Shown piece after piece: positions 1-11,741 of a stretch of 64,000 nt of DNA. This stretch comes from Ustulina deusta (Eukaryota > Ascomycota > Sordariomycetes > Xylariales > Xylariaceae): contig JAJNNX010000016.1 in assembly GCA_023159155.1 (NCBI GenBank), positions 682,001 through 746,000 on the forward strand. Direction: 5' to 3'. Made by a program: the position numbers and the translations under genes. Positions within the stretch are counted from its first letter, which is position 1, and the number at the start of each line of letters is the position of its first letter. Below the pieces are notes generated by a model. The model made no database searches. It worked only from the letters and a program-made list of their open reading frames with translations, and was not told the origin of the DNA.

Positions 1-875
1 CTATAATATATGTCCGCCTAGTAGACTAAACAAGCTTTGTAGAGAATCAATGTCTTAACCCTTAAAGCCTTTGGCTCCTTAGCTAATCGGGCGACTTCCT
101 AGAAGTTGCTCTTTTGTGGATAAAGGCCTTGCGATTAATACTTTAATCCGTTCTATTGATGTACGGGAAACGGTTACTAGGTACTCTACAAACGGTGTAG
201 TGCAGGTGGTCATAGTATAATATGGAAGTTATGTAAATTTATTCGTTCCAGCTTATGCAACAGCGGGTCCTGTTCAGGGAGGCTCAGACAGGTGCCGATC
301 TATGAGGTTCTTAGGTTCCGATGCCTAGCCCGAGTCCGACCGTGCAGTTGCTTGTTTCAACTCCGATTCGATATGCAGATGTGCCCTACCCATATTATAT
401 TTCCACCATCATATCTCCCATATGTCCTACGTTTCTTTCCCCCGCCTCTCAAACAGGTCATCCGTTCACACGCAAGGCGATCATTGGCTACAGGCTTTTG
501 GGGTACCCCGGATTCGCCGGGAGATTTAACATTATCCTACGCCATCATCATCACCTACAGTCCCAATTCACGCGGAGTCCCTGGGTTAAGAATTTCTTGG
601 GACCGAAAAGGATAACAGGTGATACACTTTCCCGCTTTCCGCGGAGCCCTGGTTGAGATAAAGCCCTGGTGAGGGGTAGGACCGTGCGTAGTCTTAGCAT
701 ACAATGGATTCACAGGACATTCATTCTCTCAGGAGTAGGTAGATATCTAGCTACGACCCTCACACCTTGAAGTTTTCTTGAATGATGAAATCATCGTGGA
801 TGTCAAACATTACAGTTCGATCATATCAGCCTTCTCCCAAAGCTAGCCCGGTAATCTAATTCGTTATCACTCACC
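1..875. other. Intergenic stretch at window edge, no gene seen
   Basis: No ORF here resembles a known protein, and the short overlapping frames at 292-656 have no family features. Two imperfect copies of a CGCGGAG(T)CCCTGGTT word occur near 572 and 640. The last 100 bases before 876 would be the promoter and leader of the alcohol dehydrogenase gene. The left edge may hold decayed repeat sequence, but nothing can be named. Confidence 0.5.
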
Positions 876-2541
876 ATGTCAACCACCGAAGCAGCCTCCA
901 ACGTGCCCAAGACGCACAAGGCCTGTGTTTTTGATAAGCCTGGCTCGTGCTCCATCGCGATTCATGATGTCCCTACACCCGAGCCGGGGCCAAACGAAGT
1001 GCTTGTGAAACTGACACACTCGGGAATCTGCGCTTCTGACTATGGAATAAGTAGGCAACTGAGTCATTATCACTCGAACTTAAAGCTAATCTACTCTGTG
1101 AAAAAAAAAGTGATGAGCACTGTATGCATTATAGACCGATATATACAGCATATATGGAGCGACCCGCCCATCAGCTAGCTAATTGAGATACCGTGGGCTA
1201 TAGTGGAAAACGCTCCCCTTCCCGACGCAACCAGGCCAGATCGGAGGACACGAAGGCCTAGGCCACGTAGTGAAGCTCGGCGAAGGCGCCGAGAAGACGG
1301 GCGTGAAAATCGGCGATCGCGTGGGCATCAAATGGGTCTCGTCTGCGGTGAGTGGTTTTCGAAAAGTCTTCTTCTTTGTTTTGGCGGTGTTTGGATAACA
1401 GACTGACTCTGAGTGTCATAGTGTTTAGCGTGCCGTACGTATTCCATATTTTTCACGCCCTCTAGTTCAGTCCGTACCTCATATACACACGCTTCACTTA
1501 CCCTATAAGCCGCGGGTAGAGATTGGTGGATGCTTGAGCTAATTGGTGTTTCTCTCTTGCCAGCACCGTGCACCGAAGGTATCGAGGGTCTATGCTTCAA
1601 CCAGAAGATTAGCGGGTACTACACCCCGGGTACGTTTCAAGAATATGTCCTCGGCCCGGCAAAGTAAGTAGTGTTTGTATAGTGCACTTCAACGCTCTCC
1701 ATGTCCTCGGGGATACATATCTATACGATAAGTGAGCAGCCAGCATCGAAGCTAACCCCCCCAGCTACGTGACGCCCGTCCCCGAGTCCATCCCAGGAGA
1801 GGTCGCCGCCCCCATGCTCTGCGCAGGCTTGACAACATACTCGGCGCTGCGAAAATGCGGCGCGAACCCTGGCCAGTGGGTCGTGATCTCCGGCGCGGGC
1901 GGCGGTCTCGGCAGCGTAGCGACGACCCTCGCGTCCCGGGGGATGGGGTTTCGCGTTATTGGCATCGACATGCCAAGCAAGAAAGAAGGCGTCTTGGAGT
2001 CTGGCGCAGAGCACTTCATCGACTTGACAGCGTTCGATGATGCAAGCATTGGGAAGGAGGTTAAGAGGCTGACGGGTCTCGGCGCCGCGGCTGTGATCGT
2101 GTGCAACAACAGCAATAGGGCATACGGGCAAGCCATTCCTAGTACGCATTCCCGAGTTTTCCATGTCCCCCCTTTAGCAAAGTTTTGCTCCGAACCATCC
2201 GCGAACGAGCCAAGTCTTTCCCCTGCGCGGTAATTTCTAACGTGGGAGGTCGTACAGTGCTCCGCTTCGGCGGCTCCCTAGTCTGCGTGGGAATGCCAGA
2301 GGGCGAACCAGTACCCATCGCCAACGCGTTCCCGACGGCCATGACCGTACAACAACACAAGATCGTCTCTTCGGCCGTCGGGAACCGCCGCGAGGCCATT
2401 GAAGTTCTAGAGATGGCCGCGCGCGGCATCGTCAAGTTCCCGGTGCGCACCGTCGGCATGGGCGAGTTGCAGTCCGTTTTCGAGGACCTGGGACGGGGGA
2501 ACATCATAGGACGAGTTGTGTTAGATTTGTCTTCTGCATAA
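876..2541 (+). CDS. Zinc-dependent alcohol dehydrogenase (MDR superfamily), seven exons
   Basis: Proposed exons are 876-1050, 1111-1121, 1204-1347, 1422-1434, 1564-1663, 1765-2141 and 2258-2541. They sum to 1104 nt, a 367-aa protein, close to fungal ADH length. Visible residues: catalytic-zinc ligands Cys52, His78 (in GGHEG) and Cys167; structural-zinc cysteines 111, 114, 117 and 125 in the classic C-x2-C-x2-C-x7-C spacing; Rossmann glycines GAGGGLG at 191-197; and Asp216 after the second strand, which favours NAD(H). The family interconverts alcohols and aldehydes in the cytosol. Exons 2 and 4 are only 11 and 13 nt. They were inferred because they alone restore phase and supply conserved residues: the loop before WKTLPFPT, and Cys111/Cys114. 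Introns 5 and 6 carry GCTAAC and TCTAAC branch-like sites. Identity as an ADH is very secure; the micro-exon boundaries are inference. Confidence 0.93.
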
Positions 2542-3397
2542 TCTCGCGGAGGTACCGCGAGAGGAGCCAACGCCGAATACACTGATCTCGAGCTACAACA
2601 GGATCAGATAATATCAAATCACAGCCGAAGCGCACATGCGATTAAAAATAACATCATCTAGTGTACAATTTGTATCTAGGGTAGTTATCTACCCTGCCTA
2701 GCCTGTGCCACGGCATAATTAAATTTTTACGCCCTCATGAACTCGCACACCACCACATACGTGTAAGCTTGTATTTGCTGCCCCAGGTCCTTCGCCTACC
2801 TGTGCTTGCAATTCTGAGTGGCTGCTGCTAATACTGTAGGTCTTGAGATTGCTTGCCTAGGAATAGACAGTAACCGTAAGCACGGGCATAGACCTGCAGA
2901 TGGGGCTGATTTTTGAACAACTAGAGGAAAAAAGAAAACCTTGCAGACGAGACGGCTGAGAAAGGTGTATTATGCCCAATTACCGGTTTACGGACAGCGA
3001 TATTGGCGTTGAGTGCGCAACCACAGCATTATTATGCAAGCCTTCAAAATTATTAAATAAGCATCCTTGGAAGGATACCCAATTTGACAAAGTGTGAGTA
3101 ACGAGAAGGGAAGGGTGCGATCAAGATGCACCAGGCTCATGCCAGCCAACATAACGTGGATAGATCGGAAGCCAACAAATTGCATGTTTCATTCACCTAA
3201 GCGCCTGCTCTAATCGTAAAAAATCCAAAAAAAAAGCCACCACGTATCATTTAGATCTATTTTCAATCCAAGAACTACCGAAGTTCCTAGGTTTCAGAAT
3301 AAATATTCCGCATGAATTAGTATGTGCAGCAAAATAAAGACGCATAATCCTCGGCTCGACCTCCCCTTCCGCCTAGTCTCCATTATTTCGCTTTCCA
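2542..3397. other. Intergenic region between convergent ADH and TOS1-like genes
   Basis: The two flanking genes point toward each other, so this stretch holds both 3' ends. It is AT-rich around 2640-2760 and 3040-3340. No conserved ORF or RNA gene is visible. Confidence 0.5.
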
Positions 3398-4935
3398 TTA
3401 CTGAAAAAAGGATAGCAAGCTGAAAAGTTTGCTATTCGTCTCGTCGTTGACCATGTTCTGAACCTGATCAGATGTGAGGCTGGTACCGAAGTCGAAATCG
3501 TCTAGCACCTTGATAGAGACGGCGGCAGAACCGGCATCCATGACGACGGCGACCTTTATGGAGCTATCGACGGGACGGTCAATGTAGTGAGAGTCACCAA
3601 CGCCATTGGCGAAGTGGAAGGTAGACTTGGCACGCGTGTCACCGGAGCTGAGGATTTCGACGACGTCCAGCTCACCGCACCCACCTTGCAGAGGGCTTTC
3701 ATTGTCACCCTTCCAGCAGCTGCAAGAGGCGTATTGGGCGGTTCGGGGAATGGCAGCATTGAGCAACCAGTAGGCAGGCATGTTCAGACCAGAGCCCGAT
3801 TTGCCACTGTCAGGCATCGAAAACTCGACAACAAAGACCTTGGAAGCACCCTCAAATCCCTCTGTGTTCTGGTTAGCTATTTAATTGCGCATTCCCGAGC
3901 ATAAAGGGCTTCAACGTACTGTAAGCAACGGAGTCAGGACGAGTGGCGCCGCAGCTATCATCACATAAGGCATCAGAGAAAATCGCAATCTCCTCGGTAT
4001 CGTCGAGCAGCTTGTCCTTAAGTACAGTGGGGGAGGCTGCGGCTGCAGAACCTTCCTCATTCACGTATGCAAGGCTAGAGCCCCAGACACTGTAATATAT
4101 AGCATTAGTCACCAACTTATCCAAGATGTGTTATTTGGCAATCAACTCACGTATCCCAAGTACCAGAAACACCGGGGCTGCCGACGTTGGCCAAGAAGAC
4201 CAGGCCATCGGCTGTGCCATCAGCAGCGTTGTAATAGGCGGTTCGCACAAAATCCCCGGTAATGGTACCAGTGCTACTACCAGTGCTACTATCAGTGCTA
4301 CTGCTCTTAGTGCTAGAAACCTTTTTGGCGGACTCGGCAGATGTAGCTACGGAGTCAGCTGCTGAGGTAGTGACGGCTGGGGCCGAATCAGCTGCAACAT
4401 CGGCAGTTGGGCCGGCATAAGTGTTGAGCCATGACACGACTTGTCCATCGATTGTAGCAACAACTAGATCACCGACGGCTCGCTCCTGTTTCTCCTCGTG
4501 GTGCTTCTTGTGCAAGTGTTGGTGGCCGTGGCGTTTCGCATGGGCGGCGGTCTGGGGCACATCCCGCTTGCTCTTCCCAGGGGTGTAGACAGCTACGTTG
4601 TTCAAGTGGAGAGGTCCACGGAAGTGCAGCGAGAGCTACACGAAGATTTAGCAAGGCTCAAGGGCTGGAGCTAAGGCTAGTAGACTTACACCTTCGTCGT
4701 AGGGAGCGATGGGACCCGAATAGTCTTTGTCTTCGTATGTACAGGCTCCGGAATTATCCATACTCGCGACGGCGCGGTACTTGCCAGGAATGTCCAATCC
4801 ATCGTACTTGATCTGCTTCACAGCACCCGGGCAGAAGTAGTTACCCAGGATATCTTGCACAGCATCAGAGCAAAATGCGCTACCGGATACCACTGAGGCG
4901 GCACCGCCGAAGAGGACGGCGGAGGTGTATCTCAT
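3398..4935 (-). CDS. TOS1: TOS1-like secreted cell-wall protein (DUF2403 + DUF2401)
   Basis: Exons in coding order are 4935-4690, 4635-4151, 4089-3920 and 3861-3398. They total 1365 nt, 454 aa, about the length I recall for yeast Tos1. An N-terminal signal peptide (about residues 1-19) leads into a glycine/cysteine-containing N-terminal domain of DUF2403 type, which ends in LSLHFRGPLHL across the first splice. A linker follows, with a Lys-Arg site near residue 105, a His/Lys-rich patch (about 110-130) and a Ser/Thr-rich stretch (about 170-200). The C-terminal DUF2401-type domain has SVWGSSLAYV, FVVEFSMP, MPAYWLLN and CGELDVVE. The family is wall-associated and linked to glucan; enzymatic activity is not shown by the sequence. 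Phases agree at all three introns. The ATG at 4935 is chosen because the signal peptide starts there. Confidence 0.9.
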
Positions 4936-5841
4936 CCTGAATGATTGAATGTCGTCGTATACGGCTAGAATTAAAGCAGGGTATTACACTCTTCGGTGTC
5001 GTACGAAGGCGTTGAGGCCGCGAGGGAAGGGTGACGGCTGGAATGTACTTGTATTTGAAAACCCGTGGCGAGACAAATGCAAAGCAAGCAATAAAATGAA
5101 TGTGGCAATACAGTTGACAATCCTGACAATAAGAATGACCGAATCTCAACCAACTTTAATGAGCGGCGTGGTGACAATTCACCAGAACAATGAGAGAATT
5201 GCGAATTGCTTCCGGTAAGGAAGAAGTCGACAAAGCGTCTCGAGGCGCCGGGTCAGGGTTAATGAAGCTAGAGGGGGAGGAGCTAGATTGCCTAGAGGAA
5301 AGGGGAAAAGAACCCTACACTAAGATAAAATTAAAGAACAGCTTCTCATAAGCGAGTGACAGGGAGGGAGTGGGAAAGGGGGCGGTTGAAGATGTACGCC
5401 CCCATCCTCAGTCGAAGCTCGTCATTCTGTTGGTCCAGTAGGCAGGGATGGGCATCAGATGAGCCACACCACGCGGGACGCCAAGATTCTGATGTTCATT
5501 GTTCAGGCCACAATACAAGCCAGATGAGCATCGTGTACCTGCATCGGCCAGCGAGGAACAAGACCAATGAAGGGCATCGGCAGTGATTTGCAGGATCAAA
5601 ACCCTACACCAGGTTACATTGAGGATGCGCTAGGATATCCAGGGGCAGACAGCTTTTACCCGCCCTCCACTACACGTACTACACTATACGTAGTATAGCG
5701 CGGTGTAGAAAAAAAAAATAAGACGTGAGCGGTTTGCAGAGCCCAGGGAGGACTCACTCGACAGCATTAGGAAAATGTCTATCATCTCGACACTACAGTA
5801 GGTAGTAGCAAGAGGCCAGCTAGGGAACCTAGTCAGTGATG

Positions 5842-5851
5842 AGTGTACACT
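5842..5851. repeat. 10-bp palindrome AGTGTACACT, copy 1
   Basis: This is a perfect palindrome followed by ACCTGC. Three other exact copies are at 6362, 10092 and 41226, all outside genes. Many half-sites (TAGTGTAC or GTACACTA) surround it. Confidence 0.7.
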
Positions 5852-6361
5852 ACCTGCAATGCTTGTGTAGTGCGGTGTAGCGGCGATAGACGCAACAACG
5901 ACGACGAGGTTGAATTTGGCCTCTTTTGTACGTTCACCCCCCACCTCGTGAGCCAAGTTTGGATGGTTTCACACCTGCAGCGTACATACTGTCGTGTACA
6001 CTACAGTAGTGTGCGAGGATTCTCTCCTTCTGGTTGGACGCCTCGGGCATTGTGCATCTCGAGGAGAAATCAGGATTCGGGCCATGACCAAGATTTCTCT
6101 GATATCATGGGCATGGAAGTGTTTCGATCGGCAGCGGATCAGCGAGGTCAATGCACCACACTACCTCGACTATCCAGTTATTCAGGGACAGGAAGCTGCA
6201 TATTCCAGATCCGGTACTTACTTAGCTGCGCAGCATCGCCCTCTTCTGAAGTCTGGGTTCAGTGTCGATTTGCAATTCGAGGACTACACTAGGAGACGGG
6301 TAGTGTAGGTGCGTGATGAACCTTTGAGGGCTGATTTGTCTGTCCAATCCACTAGCATTCT

Positions 6362-6371
6362 AGTGTACACT
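6362..6371. repeat. 10-bp palindrome AGTGTACACT, copy 2
   Basis: The palindrome extends here to 12 bp, TAGTGTACACTA (6361-6372). Confidence 0.7.
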
Positions 6372-8315
6372 AAAACTCACCGCTGTCATCCACTATAGCG
6401 CCCGCTAAAACTGTGATCGCCAGAAAGCTGTGTTGGCAGTACTATCTCCTGCCTACTAGGTAGGTACTAGTCACAAATGGCATCACTCCCTTACATATTT
6501 CCCTTAGGTACTTCACTTAGCACTTAACCAGCTGTATCGCCCGGAATAAAACGTTAGCTTCTACTACAGGAGACATGAAACCCTCACCCAGTTTGCTCAA
6601 AGTGGTGCGTCAAGTCCCTATTCCCCGTGTTACCTACCTGGTACAAGAAACCGTGCTTCGTAGTGCAGGAGGTAATGTCCGTTTACATGACAACTTTACG
6701 TGTGCAAGTAAGGACACTAAAGTCGTTAGCTTATTCTTAAAATTTTCTCTTAACATACAGTAAGCTCAAACTCCACGTCTGTCTCCTTCTTCACCCATGT
6801 ACCTGGGACGTTTTTACTTCTCTTGTCAGAACAGATTCAATGAATAGCCCACTACCAAATGCACAGACCAGCGGTTCTTTCCGCCCAGATTAAGCCATCC
6901 GAAGGGTCGGATGGGGGACCGCAAGTCGGCGAGAATGCAGAAGTCGTCGTCAACAATGCCATGTTCCAGTAAGGATAATCTGCATCTTTTTTCGCCGAGT
7001 CTAATATCCGCGCGTTTTCCCTCCGCTCTCGCTACAAAATCTTTCTATTGGCTCATTTGCAATCTGCAGTACGCATCCTATTACCATTTCCCCGACAGCG
7101 ATGCAGCAGAATCGTATGTGTATGGCGAGACTGGTTCCCATATCGCAGCCACGTGGTGAGCTCGTCATGGCTAAACCCTGGTAGGGACTTAAGACATACA
7201 TACACTGCGCATCATGTACCTCTGTCAAAGGGCCACCAGTCGTATCAGCAGATTGCTATTTCTATACCCGCCCAACGACCAACACCACACAGCCACGTTT
7301 CAAGAATACGAGGCCCAAAAGCAGTATCGATATACTACTACATACTAACTTCCTGCCACCCCATTGAAGAGCTCCACCAGGTCCCCTGCTCCTTGTGTAT
7401 CCCTTGTCCCAAATCGGTCCAGAACTAGACTAGGTTCGTCAACGCTAGTGTAGGGAGGACAGTCGAACCCCAGTCTTGGCACTGTTACAGCCTTATCCCA
7501 GCAGTGAGCTGAGGTCTCGATCTCATTCATTACCCGCAACTGGCGTGTATAAAACGTAATCCAATCGCTTGTTAGCGCTCAGCTGCAGTACCTACGCAAG
7601 CTTGTGACGCGTCGGCCAACGATCTCGAGTCGAACGATTGGGAATTGACTACCTACACTATCTACATATATTGAAGCCGTCGGTCCTCTACGCTATGCTG
7701 GCCGAAATTAAGGCCGAGTCGTTGACTCGATTATTATCTGCACGGAAAGTCGGGCCACACGCCGTAGGTATTATCTTGAACGACGTGTTGGGGTCATTTA
7801 TTTTGGTTGCCGTCCGGCAATTGAATCGATTGCAGGTAAGCCACACATAGATAAGTATGCATGTACTCGTTATCACAGTGTAAGTCTGTTGGTGGTGAAA
7901 CAACCCATGCTTCTAGATGATTAATTTCAGTGAGGATCAGTGTTTCCATGGCATCGTTCATGTGTGCAGGACAACTAGCACCTCAAAAACAATACATTAG
8001 ATGGTTATGGCTATTCCGCACTATACATGTGTACAATGTGTGATTGGGGAGGAAGGGGGGAGTACAACATACGACAAATGAGAAAGGGTATGCATCCTTC
8101 TTTCCTTTTGTTTTTCTTGCCCTCTTTTTCCCTCCCTTTTTCGCCGCCTCGTTATGTCGAACAGAGGCAAGTTTCAACGATGCCAATATCAGATATTCAC
8201 GATGTCTGGCCAGTACACAGTAAGGGTTCAAATACACGGAGAGTTCGCAGTGCTAGCGGCGTAGTACAGTCTGCCAGAGCCTGTCTCTTCTCTCGGCTCA
8301 ATCAAGATCGCCAGC

Positions 8316-9262
8316 TTAGTTCAACCAGTCCAGCTCGGCCTCGCTGTCCTCTAAGATATTATCCCCAGGCAAAGCGGAGGAGTGATCGGATTGGAGCCGG
8401 TTTGGCGCCATTGAAGGAGACAGGGACCTCGGGGCATCCCTCCTTTCCCGCGAAGTCCGGATGTTGCTGAAGTTGGCAGGAAGCCGTGCGCCAGCCGTCG
8501 ACGGATACCGGGGACCAACCCGCGGGTCAGGTAGGCCGTTCGCGCGCGGGACGTTGCCTCGGTGCCGGGTCCGTCGCAGACTGGAGGATCTCGGCGGAAT
8601 GAATGGTTGCACGGCCCAGCCGTGTTGGGGGGGATGAACAGGCTCGTAGCGGCCTGCGTACCGAGTACCGAGCAATGGATGCATGCATCCTTTGCATATC
8701 GGGGTTTTCAGAACCTCGCGTATTCTCTTGATGTTATCGCACTGTATCTTGCGGTCCGCAGTACTCCCCCCTAAGATCTCAAGCGGCTCCCAATGCTTTC
8801 GCTCGCACAGCACCGGCGCCCGGCAGATCGGACACTTGAGTTCATTGCATTTGCAGACGATGAGGAACCACTATTGTTTCGGCAGCTGCGCGTTAGAAAC
8901 TAGACCCGGTATTTCTCCCCGTCACGCTCCGCAGAGAAAGCGTAAAAAGGAGAGTGACTTACGTGAACTAGACATCTATAGCCGAAGGCATGACCGCAGC
9001 GTACCAAGACAGCATAATGCTCATATGCAGCATGTGGCGACTCGTCAAATTGACGGCCGAAAAGGCCTAAGTTCTTCACCAGGCAGATCGAGCACGCGAT
9101 GGAGATACGTGAATTTCCATCTATGAGGTTTCCATTGTCGTCGAAGTGTTCGAGGACCTTGTAGAAGTTGGGTGTGTCGATTATAAGATCGCCGGTATTG
9201 ACAGATCGGTGATCCCCTTCATGCGCGGGTCTTGATGATAAAGAAGCCCGTTGTTCACACAT
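8316..9262 (-). CDS. RING-type zinc-finger protein, fungal variant, two exons
   Basis: Exons are 9262-8963 and 8870-8316 (284 aa), joined by a 92-nt intron with GTAAGT, TTTCTAAC and TAG. The RING core spans the intron: Cys57-x2-Cys60, then Cys89-Gly-His91-Ala-Phe-Gly94-x2-Cys97 at the end of exon 1, and Cys113-Pro-Ile-Cys116 in exon 2. The splice gives an in-phase CLVH/WFLIV join. In a canonical RING a fifth metal ligand sits where Gly94 is found. The CGHxFG form is, from memory, frequent in ascomycete RING proteins. The C-terminal 130 residues are basic, Ser/Pro/Arg-rich and probably disordered. The likely role is an E3 ubiquitin ligase or scaffold; the substrate is unknown. The frame stays open upstream of the ATG at 9262 without another ATG, so an extra 5' exon is possible. 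Confidence 0.72.
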
Positions 9263-10091
9263 CGTCGTTCGCGATACGCAATACTGTTGATGACTTTTCT
9301 GGGATAAAAACCTGGGGTCTGTCTCTCGAGGTATCAAGGAAGTTCGGGAAGCAGGCCTAAGGTACGTAGTTGATATTGCGCTGATAGAGTATGACGAAAT
9401 AGGAAGGGAGTGCTATTCTTGTGGTTGAGGAATTCATCTCTGAATCAAAGATTCAGGAAGCTGCGTGCGTAGATAGGCTTAAGTGACGGACGGAAGTAGC
9501 AGACAGGTATTATATCGACATTTTGTGGAAATACTGCTGAATGCTGTTATCTATTTCCTATTGGGAGTGCCAGTCAAGGTTTCGCTGCATCGACTAATGT
9601 GACGCTGAAGATCTGGTCTAGGAAATGCATATGGAAGGCTTTGAAATAGGGAATGAGCATATCATACAGTAAACACGACAGCAGCAGTCAGATAGCATCG
9701 AGGAATATATATTCACAATGCTCGGTCACTTGAGAAACCATTCCCCGCATCTATTGTCGACTGCATAAGTCCAACGAGTGCAAGATTAAAGACAAGAGGA
9801 CGCCGAAGTTGATGAGGTCGCTAATCGTTCAGATTTGAAATCACCGTCACTAGCGAAAACGAATCCAGCCCAAGGTGGTCTGTTTTTTATTGTTATCGAT
9901 ACAAACTCAACTAGTAAGCATCTCCCGGGTACTATAAGTGTGAAATCCATTGGGTGTAATGATCCAGGTTCGAGGTCGGGCATCTGATTTGGTAACATTG
10001 GTGGGTGACATCAAATTTCGTAACTTTGGTTCGGCGAGGTTGTTGGATCCAGGTAGTGAGTGGGATACTATTGACATTGTGGAGGTCATGG

Positions 10092-10101
10092 AGTGTACAC
10101 T
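10092..10101. repeat. 10-bp palindrome AGTGTACACT, copy 3
   Basis: Exact copy, followed by AATTGAC. Confidence 0.7.
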
Positions 10102-10915
10102 AATTGACTTTGCACTACTAAACTGACAACATAGTACCTAAGATAACTTTTGGGCAACACGAGACTTGAAGCACAAAAGTGATCCAGGTAGCGTGGCACG
10201 ACATAGTCCGCTGTCGGAATCATTCAAGTTGTAAAACTTCAAGTGTATATAAGTCGATCTAGATACCTACCTAGTATATAATGGTTGACCCCCCGAGAGA
10301 TTACCTCCTGTTCCGCCCTCCTCCCCCACACTCTGCCCGCGCCTCACTATTGAGTTGGTGCTTGTCTTCCAGGCACCTAGAATTCTCTACTGTTCATGTA
10401 CGCCCTCTCGATGAGTCACCGACATCCAAAATCATTTATCTTCCCAATGAACAGTCGACGAGGTTTCCCTTTCCAAAGCGGAAAGGTCCCATCGGACGAT
10501 GGGTGCGGCCTGGCATAGGAGGTGACATTCACTGTAACCAACCTGGCGCTGATCTTGAGAGAGGCGGCCACGACTCGGCCGGTCCTTATCAAATTCCCTT
10601 GGGGTCACTTGAACATGTGCGTCGATTTCTGGTGGAACGACGAGCCCCAAAAATAGTTTGCCTTGGTACAGCGTGGCTACGGGTCTAGACGCAATCATGG
10701 GTCGGTAATCGCTCCTTTAAATCTAAATCCACAGTTACGGGGCCATGTGCATGCACGAGCGAGGGAGTTCATTTGTGCACATTACGACGCTCGACGCAGC
10801 AATACGAACCTGATCGAACAGCTCTGTCAAGAGGTGCCTTGATCAGCAACTTGTATTGATTGAGCCCTCTACGAACCGGTTTTAAGAGCTTGTGTTTGGA
10901 GTTGCGAGGGATTTT

Positions 10916-10935
10916 GGGGGGGGGGGGGGGGGGGG
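10916..10935. repeat. Guanine homopolymer, 20 bases
   Basis: An uninterrupted G run flanked by ATTTT and TTTGCC. Its length in an assembly is prone to error. It creates a spurious poly-glycine or poly-proline in overlapping frames. Confidence 0.95.
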
Positions 10936-11741
10936 TTTGCCGAGAGGAGCGATCGGGCACTTCATCAATACGACAAATGGCCAACCGCACGGCAAAATGG
11001 TCCTGACAGTTGCCAGGGCACCGCTCCACGAGCGCATTCAGACGCAGATCAAGAAGAAGGAAGAATTCGGAAACAAAAAGCGAGGGTATGGCTGCAGGAA
11101 GCGGGCGCGAGCCCCAGACAGCCCCAGACATTGATTGTGCGGGTATTTTTCGCCATGTCTTCTCGATCGAGGAAGGGCGTGGGGAGAGGACATCTCTGCG
11201 CTCGAGAATAGTAGTATCACGTAAGATCACTAAAATAGGACACGTCAGAGGGAAGAGACGACGGTCTTGGTTGGTCAGAATCATCCGCAAGGTGATTCGC
11301 AAAGATTAATCCATTCCCCCAGCATCCTGCCGCGTGGTAGGGATTACCTGATCTCGCGAAGTATGTCCATTTCATGTACGTCAGCATTATTTGACGATGA
11401 AGTTTGGCCAGAACGTTTTGGCCAGTGGACAACTCCCCTGGTAACTAGTTCCTAACCCCTGCTGCAGATCGCTATCTGTTGTAGCGCAATATATTGATGT
11501 ACAGGGTAACGATCATAATCAAACGAACGTGCTATACCGATAGTAAGTACAAATGAGTGGTGATATGCACACGTACCCGCTTCATCTCTAGGCTGACCAT
11601 AGCCAATACACTCCAGCCTCCAATTAGAAGTCATCTCGCTCCCCTACCAGCAGACTGCCGCTCGCTCGGGAATTACGCAGTCGTAGGACTTCCTCATCCC
11701 AACCGCCCCTCATTCAGCTCGTGCCTCTACCCGCATCCGCA

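Larger units (their letters stand above)
4936..8315. other. Long intergenic region with palindromic GTGTAC/CACTAC motifs
   Basis: No convincing gene is seen. Frames such as 5843-6292 and 7048-7428 have no family resemblance. The stretch 5660-6380 is dense in TAGTGTACAC, ACTACAC and GTAGTGT words, including AGTGTACACT at 5842-5851 and 6362-6371. A frame at 7638-7850 runs through about 60 codons into TTGCAG/GTAAGC, so a single orphan exon is possible but unrecognised. A pyrimidine-rich tract lies at 8094-8150. Confidence 0.5.
9263..11741. other. Intergenic region, no gene supported
   Basis: The region holds palindrome copy 3 (10092-10101), a 20-base guanine run (10916-10935) and scattered TACCTACCTAG words (10263-10275). 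The frames at 10281-10688 and 10769-11302 are low in conserved features; the second owes its proline tract to the guanine run. Sequence just upstream of 9262 should contain the promoter of the RING gene. Confidence 0.5.

Noticed and set aside
10281..10688. 135-codon plus-strand frame
   Set aside because: No family features, no upstream leader composition and competing frames on the other strand.
10769..11302. 177-codon minus-strand frame with a proline run
   Set aside because: The proline run is only the complement of the G homopolymer, and no domain or codon pattern supports coding.
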